From Chlorobiota bacterium (lineage in GTDB: Bacteria; Bacteroidota; Bacteroidia; Bacteroidales; JAADGE01): a stretch of 41,729 bases of DNA. Position numbers and translations under genes: made by a program. The notes below the pieces were generated by a model. It worked only from the letters and a program-made list of their open reading frames with translations, searched no databases and was not told where the DNA came from. Shown piece after piece: positions 36,531-41,729 of the stretch (position 1 is its first letter; each line of letters starts with the position of its first letter). Location of the stretch: contig JAADDR010000123.1 of the NCBI GenBank assembly GCA_013153865.1, forward strand, positions 1-41,729. Reading direction: 5' to 3'.

Positions 36531-39353
36531 ATGAGCAAATATATCGAAGTTATCGGAGCAAGAGTTCATAATCTTAAAAATATCGACGTGAAAATTCCGC
36601 GAAATAAACTTACGGTAATAACCGGATTAAGCGGAAGCGGAAAATCTTCATTGGCTTTTGACACAATATATGCCGAAGGACAAAGACGTTACATAGAAAC
36701 TTTTTCCGCTTATGCACGTCGGTTTCTCGGAAATCTTGAACGCCCTGACGTTGATAAAATATCCGGTTTAAGTCCTGTAATTTCGATAGAACAAAAGACT
36801 ACAAACAAAAATCCGCGATCCACGGTCGGAACCGTTACCGAAATTTATGATTTTATGCGTTTGCTTTTTGCAAGGGCGGGGGAGGCATATTCTTACAATA
36901 CCGGCGAAAAGATGGTGCAATACACTACGGAAAAAATTATAGAAATAATATCAAAAGATTATAACGAAAAAAAAATAATAATTACCGCGCCGATAATAAA
37001 AAGCCGAAAAGGTCATTATCGCGAGTTATTTGTAAGCATACGCAAAAAAGGATATTTACAAGCAGTAGTAAACGGCAAAATTACGGAAATAACTCCCGGA
37101 TTGCAATTAGACAGATATAAAACTCACGATATAGAAATTGTTATAGACAAGCTGAAAATAAACGAAAAAAACGGCGAACGTCTTAAAAAATCAATACAAA
37201 CAGGTTTAAAAGAAGGCAAAGAAGTTATACTTATTTACGATTACGACACCGGAGAATCAAGATATTTCAGCAAAAATCTTATGTGCCCTTCAACCGGAAT
37301 TTCTTACGATGTCCCCGAACCTAATTCGTTTTCTTTTAATTCGCCGAAAGGCGCCTGCCGTAATTGCAAAGGTTTGGGAACCGTCAGAAAAGTTGATTTC
37401 AACAAAGTTGTTCCGGATACTTCTCTTTCAGTTAAAAACGGTGCATTAAAACCTCTCGGAGAATATACGCCTTCGTTGATATTTATGCAAATTGAAGCCG
37501 TTTTAAAATCAGCGGGTTTAAGTTTAAAAACCCCTTTTAAAAAAATACCGGCTGATATTGTCGATAAAATAATGCACGGAGTTGATAAAGCATTAATTAT
37601 AGAAAATAAAAATATCGGAATAAAATCAAAAATAGAAATAAATTTTGACGGAGTTTACGGATATATTAATCGTCGCATTAAAAAAAACGGTGCCGAATCA
37701 AAGAAAATCCTCGAAAACTATTTTACCGAAGAAACTTGCCCGGTATGCAACGGCAATCGGCTTAAAAAAGAATCATTGTGGTTCAAATTTGCAGGAAAAA
37801 ACATTGCCGAACTTGCAAATACCGACATATCCGAATTATACGACTTCTTAAAAAAAACATCGAATAAAATAACGGGTAAACAAAAAAAAATAGCTGAAGA
37901 AATATTAAAAGAACTTTTAACTAGAATAGAATTTCTGCTTGATGTCGGGTTGGGTTATCTGAACCTTAATCGTTCTGCAAAAACTCTTTCCGGAGGCGAA
38001 AGTCAGCGCATACGTCTGGCATCTCAAATCGGCTCCAAACTCGTAAATGTTCTTTACATTCTCGACGAACCGAGTATAGGATTGCATCAGCGGGATAATC
38101 AAAAACTTATAAATTCGCTGTTGCAACTTCGCGATACCGGAAACTCGGTAATAGTGGTGGAACACGACAAAGACATTATGCTTGCGGCTGATTATATCAT
38201 AGATATAGGACCCGGAGCCGGGCGACACGGAGGAGAAATATCAGCAGAAGGAACTCCCGAAGAAATAAAAAAAACAAATTCGCTTACCGCAAAATATCTT
38301 TCCGGTAAAGCAGAAATAAAAGTGCCGGATAAATCAAGAAAAGGAAACGGCAAAATGCTTGTCCTGAAAGGAGCAAAAGGCAATAACCTGAAAAATATAA
38401 CCGTAAAATTTCCGCTCGGAAAATTTATTTGCGTAACAGGAGTTTCCGGCAGCGGAAAATCAACACTTATTAACGAAACCTTACATCCCGCTTTAAGCGC
38501 ATTACTTTATAATTCATTAAAAAAACCTTTGTCTTACGAAAAAATAGAAGGAGCGGAATATCTCGATAAAGTAATAGAAGTAAACCAATCTCCCATAGGC
38601 AGAACACCGCGAAGCAATCCGGCAACTTATACGAAAGTATTTGACGAAATAAGAAAATTGTTTGCAATGTTGCCCGAATCCAAAATAAGAGCTTACAAAC
38701 TCGGTCGCTTCTCTTTTAACGTAAAAGGAGGACGTTGCGAAACATGCCAAGGTGCGGGCTTAAGAACAATAGAAATGAACTTTCTGCCCGACGTTTACGT
38801 ACCTTGCGAAGATTGCAGAGGAAAACGCTACAACAGAGAAACCTTGGAAATAAGATATAAAGGCAAATCAATAAGCGATGTATTGAACATGACGGTAAAT
38901 ACGGCATACGATTTTTTTGAAAATATACCCAAAATAAAACGCACCCTTAAAGCAATGAAAGACGTCGGATTGGGATACGTAACTCTCGGGCAGTCCTCGG
39001 TAACGCTTTCCGGAGGCGAAGCTCAGAGAATAAAACTTGCCGCCGAACTCTCTAAACGCGATACCGGAAAAACACTTTATATTTTAGACGAACCCACAAC
39101 AGGTTTACACTTCGAAGACATAAAAATGTTGCTCGAAGTTTTAAATACTCTTGTCGATAAAGGCAATACAGTTATTGTTACGGAACATAATCTTGACGTA
39201 ATAAAAGTCGCCGACCATATTATCGATATGGGTAAAGAAGGCGGAATATCGGGAGGTTACGTAATTGCCGAAGGGTCGCCTCAACAAATAATAAAAAACA
39301 AAAACAGCTGTACAGCCGAATTTCTTAAAAAAGAATTTGATTATTATAAATAA
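36531..39353 (+). CDS. uvrA: excinuclease ABC subunit A
   Basis: 940 residues, normal for UvrA. It has two ABC ATPase units. The first has Walker [11 protein letters not shown] (residues 31-40), a zinc module ([12 protein letters not shown] and [12 protein letters not shown]), signature [12 protein letters not shown] near 487 and Walker [16 protein letters not shown]. The second has Walker [11 protein letters not shown] near 640, zinc module [15 protein letters not shown] with [10 protein letters not shown], signature [12 protein letters not shown] near 827 and [15 protein letters not shown]. The UvrB-binding segment (residues ~115-245) and the insertion domain are both present. UvrA dimers find helix-distorting lesions and load UvrB. 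The gene is monocistronic here. Confidence 0.98.
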   Translation: MSKYIEVIGARVHNLKNIDVKIPRNKLTVITGLSGSGKSSLAFDTIYAEGQRRYIETFSAYARRFLGNLERPDVDKISGLSPVISIEQKTTNKNPRSTVGTVTEIYDFMRLLFARAGEAYSYNTGEKMVQYTTEKIIEIISKDYNEKKIIITAPIIKSRKGHYRELFVSIRKKGYLQAVVNGKITEITPGLQLDRYKTHDIEIVIDKLKINEKNGERLKKSIQTGLKEGKEVILIYDYDTGESRYFSKNLMCPSTGISYDVPEPNSFSFNSPKGACRNCKGLGTVRKVDFNKVVPDTSLSVKNGALKPLGEYTPSLIFMQIEAVLKSAGLSLKTPFKKIPADIVDKIMHGVDKALIIENKNIGIKSKIEINFDGVYGYINRRIKKNGAESKKILENYFTEETCPVCNGNRLKKESLWFKFAGKNIAELANTDISELYDFLKKTSNKITGKQKKIAEEILKELLTRIEFLLDVGLGYLNLNRSAKTLSGGESQRIRLASQIGSKLVNVLYILDEPSIGLHQRDNQKLINSLLQLRDTGNSVIVVEHDKDIMLAADYIIDIGPGAGRHGGEISAEGTPEEIKKTNSLTAKYLSGKAEIKVPDKSRKGNGKMLVLKGAKGNNLKNITVKFPLGKFICVTGVSGSGKSTLINETLHPALSALLYNSLKKPLSYEKIEGAEYLDKVIEVNQSPIGRTPRSNPATYTKVFDEIRKLFAMLPESKIRAYKLGRFSFNVKGGRCETCQGAGLRTIEMNFLPDVYVPCEDCRGKRYNRETLEIRYKGKSISDVLNMTVNTAYDFFENIPKIKRTLKAMKDVGLGYVTLGQSSVTLSGGEAQRIKLAAELSKRDTGKTLYILDEPTTGLHFEDIKMLLEVLNTLVDKGNTVIVTEHNLDVIKVADHIIDMGKEGGISGGYVIAEGSPQQIIKNKNSCTAEFLKKEFDYYK

Positions 39354-39366
39354 ATATTAAATATTT
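39353..39366 (+). repeat. 14-base AT repeat, copy 1
   Basis: AATATTAAATATTT directly overlapping the uvrA stop codon. The same 14-mer recurs at 41662-41675, and its exact reverse complement is at 39408-39421, so copies flank the last gene on both sides. Its low complexity makes chance or a structural role possible. Confidence 0.5.
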
Positions 39367-39369
39367 TCG

Positions 39370-39377
39370 TAAATTTG
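39370..39377 (+). promoter_or_regulatory. -7 promoter box for the 744-residue T9SS protein gene
   Basis: TAAATTTG, an exact TAnnTTTG match 44 bases before the ATG at 39422, lying between two inverted copies of the 14-base AT repeat. No -33 TTTG at proper spacing. Confidence 0.5.
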
Positions 39378-39407
39378 AAGTTCTTAAAGCATTAGATTTA
39401 ATAACTT

Positions 39408-39421
39408 AAATATTTAATATT
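39408..39421 (-). repeat. 14-base AT repeat, inverted copy
   Basis: AAATATTTAATATT, the exact reverse complement of the copy at 39353-39366, ending directly before the ATG at 39422. The two arms could form a hairpin enclosing the -7 box. Confidence 0.5.
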
Positions 39422-41656
39422 ATGAAAAAATTATTACTTTTATTAACGGTAACACTATTTACTTTTTTTAGTGCTAAAGCCCAAATATTATGGGAATGTA
39501 ATTTTGAAACCGCGGGAGGATACACAACCGCTCATCCCGAACATAATGACGGAGCATACGATTATTTTGCCCGTTTAACTAATAATGATATCTCGGCAAC
39601 TTATAATTCTCCCGAACAATCTTATTTCTTTGCCTGTCAGGATATTGATGCTGACGGAGGGGTAAATCCCGATACTGTTTTTTTTACCGGAATTGATATA
39701 AGTTCGGCAACTCAACCGAATTTGACAATCTCATTTTTAGCATCAGAATTTGCTTCAGGTTGGGACGATGTTGACTTTGTCCATTTTCTTTACAGTGTTG
39801 ACGGCAGCTCTTACCAAAATCTGATTTGGTTTGAAAATGACGGCAGTCAATATAATTCTGCAGCTTTTGAAGATACCGATTTTGACGGAACAGGAGACGG
39901 CACTCAACTGACAAATACTTTTGCCGAATTTTCCAAACAAATTCCTTCCGGCGGATCTTCTCTTGATATTATGGTTGTTGTCAGCTTAAATTCAGGCAGC
40001 GAAGACTTTGCTTTCGATGATGTTCTTGTTTACGACGGAACTCCTGTTGTTATTCCGGAAATTACCAATATTGCTCAAATAGGAACTTCTGAGATAGGTA
40101 TTACTTACAATGCTTCTTTATCTGCTCCTGATGTCTCGAATTATCTTTTGGTTGACGGTATTAACAGTATTACTTTCGGCAGTCTTATTGCAAATTCGGG
40201 TAATGATACCATAGTATTATCAAATCCGTCTCAAACGATATCACAAGATGTTATACTCGACACACTCGTTGATGCTGCCGTTAATGATACTGCAGTATTT
40301 TATGCCGGAATTTTACCCGTTTCATACACAAATACGGCAAATAATCCCGATACGGTTATGCAAGGATATAACTTAACTTTGTCGGGTGTTGTTACCGCCA
40401 ACGATAATTATAATCAAGTTTGGATACAAGACTCCGATAACCCGATGTCGGGAGTGTTAATTTACAGCTCTTCTTTTGACTCCGAAGTTTCCGTGGGAGA
40501 CAGCATTGTAATAGCAGGACAAAAATCAATTTATAACGGTTTAACCGAAATCGTAAACCCTATTTTGATTTCTTCGGTAAGCGGACATACACCCGTTGCC
40601 GCAAATGTTGATGCCGCAGATTTAAGCTACGACAAAACACAAGACGACCCGGCGGCTGAGCCGTGGGAAGGACAACTCGTTACCGTAAACGAAATAATTA
40701 TTGACAGTTTAAATTCAAGCAATTATGAATATTACGGACATGATTGCGACGGAAATATTATATGCTTTGACGATGATGTTGATTATCACTACGGAAGCGG
40801 ATTTTCTTTAACAACCGGAAATATGTACTCAATTACGGGAGTTGTTACATTCTCTTACGGACATTACAGAATAAATCCGAGAGGAACGACTGATGCAATC
40901 GAAACATCAATAGATTTAACTTCCGTTGTCGAAGAACCGGACAATCAAGTTCCTAATCAAACAATAGACGCAACTGTTCCCGTCGATTCTTTACACGCAA
41001 TAGAAGTATTCAAATTTAAAATCGTTGACGAAGGTTCGGACGGATTGCCGACTAAATTATCTCAATTCGATTTATATCTCGGTCCCGAAAATACCGTAAG
41101 TTTTGAAAACGATGAAATAGCGGGAGGTTGGTTTGATTTCGGAGATGCAAATAACCCGATTCAATTTACTGGAGATCCCGATTTTGATACAGATCATTTC
41201 ACTTTTTACGTAAATCCCGAATCTGCCGTTATAGACAACGGAACCGAAAAAGAAGTAATATTGCATTTGTGGTTTGATTATGATTTACTGGAAGATGATG
41301 CCGTATTGCAAGTTGCATTAAAGTCCGATTCTCACGGCTTTGTTTCGGAATGTGCAACATCTCAATTTATGTCGGTATTTGCCTCTGATATTGACGGAGG
41401 AGAAATAACTTTGGATAAAAATGTATCAATAGAAACAATTGACGATAATGTAAAAATATATCCGAATCCGTCAAACGGAGTTTTCAATATTACTGCCGAC
41501 GGTTATAATCTTGAGGTATTTGATATTACGGGAAGAAAGATTACAACAAGAACATTAAACGGAACGGCAAGTATTAAATTACCCGTTTCTGGAGTTTATT
41601 TCTTAAAATTCTCAGATAATAAAGGGTCGTTTACTCAAAAAGTAATCGTGAAATAA
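39422..41656 (+). CDS. modular T9SS-secreted surface protein
   Basis: 744 residues. The signal peptide (LLLLLTVTLFTFFSAKA, cut before QI) is followed by a ~190-residue beta-rich domain (ILWECNFETAGGYTTAHPEH to FAFDDVLVYDGTP), which looks like a jelly-roll carbohydrate- or surface-binding domain. A ~100-residue Ig-like unit follows, then a region with an OB-like pattern (LTLSGVVTANDNYNQVWIQD, VSVGDSIVIAGQ, EPWEGQLVTVNEII, YSITGVVTFSYGHYRINP) seen in many T9SS exoproteins and in nuclease-associated modules. Another ~150-residue beta domain comes next, and finally a type A T9SS sorting domain (VKIYPNPSNGVFNIT ... GVYFLKFSD ... TQKVIVK). No catalytic motif is recognised. Function unknown; adhesion or polymer binding is a guess. 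Confidence 0.85.
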   Translation: MKKLLLLLTVTLFTFFSAKAQILWECNFETAGGYTTAHPEHNDGAYDYFARLTNNDISATYNSPEQSYFFACQDIDADGGVNPDTVFFTGIDISSATQPNLTISFLASEFASGWDDVDFVHFLYSVDGSSYQNLIWFENDGSQYNSAAFEDTDFDGTGDGTQLTNTFAEFSKQIPSGGSSLDIMVVVSLNSGSEDFAFDDVLVYDGTPVVIPEITNIAQIGTSEIGITYNASLSAPDVSNYLLVDGINSITFGSLIANSGNDTIVLSNPSQTISQDVILDTLVDAAVNDTAVFYAGILPVSYTNTANNPDTVMQGYNLTLSGVVTANDNYNQVWIQDSDNPMSGVLIYSSSFDSEVSVGDSIVIAGQKSIYNGLTEIVNPILISSVSGHTPVAANVDAADLSYDKTQDDPAAEPWEGQLVTVNEIIIDSLNSSNYEYYGHDCDGNIICFDDDVDYHYGSGFSLTTGNMYSITGVVTFSYGHYRINPRGTTDAIETSIDLTSVVEEPDNQVPNQTIDATVPVDSLHAIEVFKFKIVDEGSDGLPTKLSQFDLYLGPENTVSFENDEIAGGWFDFGDANNPIQFTGDPDFDTDHFTFYVNPESAVIDNGTEKEVILHLWFDYDLLEDDAVLQVALKSDSHGFVSECATSQFMSVFASDIDGGEITLDKNVSIETIDDNVKIYPNPSNGVFNITADGYNLEVFDITGRKITTRTLNGTASIKLPVSGVYFLKFSDNKGSFTQKVIVK

Positions 41657-41661
41657 TTTTG

Positions 41662-41675
41662 AATATTAAATATTT
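41662..41675 (+). repeat. 14-base AT repeat, copy 2
   Basis: AATATTAAATATTT six bases after the stop codon of the T9SS protein gene, identical to the copy at 39353-39366. Confidence 0.5.
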
Positions 41676-41690
41676 GAAAATCTAATAAAG

Positions 41691-41721
41691 AAAGTGTCGG
41701 TTTTAAATCGACACTTTTTTT
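41691..41721 (+). terminator. intrinsic terminator after the T9SS protein gene
   Basis: AAAGTGTCG (41691-41699) pairs with CGACACTTT (41709-41717), a perfect 9-bp stem with a 9-base loop, followed by TTTT. Confidence 0.85.
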
Positions 41722-41729
41722 GTAAAATA

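Noticed and set aside
1-41729. CRISPR arrays, toxin-antitoxin pairs, phage or defence modules
   Set aside because: No regularly spaced direct repeats and no gene with such signatures was seen on either strand.

Overview
This is an AT-rich stretch of a Bacteroidota chromosome, most likely a Bacteroidales-like, probably uncultured lineage. The evidence is the gene order rpsU, xerC, hpf, tRNA-Thr/Tyr/Gly/Thr, tuf, tRNA-Trp, secE, nusG, rplKAJL, rpoBC. Purine-rich Shine-Dalgarno sites are absent, TAnnTTTG -7 boxes (the Bacteroidota primary sigma factor type) lie ahead of several genes, and secreted proteins carry type IX secretion (T9SS) C-terminal sorting domains.

Region 1 (1-2606): the 3' part of a PAS/SpoIIE-type phosphatase gene, a degraded IS3-like transposase fragment, and an acyl-CoA dehydrogenase. 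Region 2 (2722-17684): the housekeeping information-processing block with ribosomal proteins S21, L11, L1, L10 and L7/L12, a XerC/D recombinase, a hibernation factor, five tRNAs, EF-Tu, SecE, NusG, RNA polymerase beta and beta', and a DUF3467 protein. Strong hairpins separate rpsU from xerC, tuf from tRNA-Trp, rplL from rpoB, and rpoC from the DUF3467 gene.

Region 3 (17703-30739): a complete membrane-bound [NiFe] uptake hydrogenase locus organised divergently. On the minus strand lie the small subunit (Tat signal), large subunit and cytochrome b subunit. An intrinsic terminator-like hairpin follows, then the maturation protease, hypF, hypD and hypE, and then trmO and a CapA-family gene that seem appended to the same run. 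On the plus strand lie hypA, hypB, hypC and a NicO/UreH-like nickel permease. Both arms start at TAnnTTTG promoters in a 237-bp intergenic region. Together they import nickel, build and insert the Fe(CN)2CO and Ni centre, process the large subunit, and feed electrons from H2 into the quinone pool.

Region 4 (30820-41729): an envelope/secretome region with a secreted SGNH-hydrolase-like protein carrying a T9SS tail, a GH114/TM1410-like lipoprotein, a large Asp-box (BNR/sortilin-like) exoprotein, UvrA, and a 744-residue modular T9SS protein.

I found no CRISPR array, prophage, toxin-antitoxin module or clear new defence system. The most interesting items are the layout and regulation of the hydrogenase locus, the appended trmO-capA genes, the little-characterised secreted SGNH-like protein with a start-codon-abutting hairpin, and the transposase relic.
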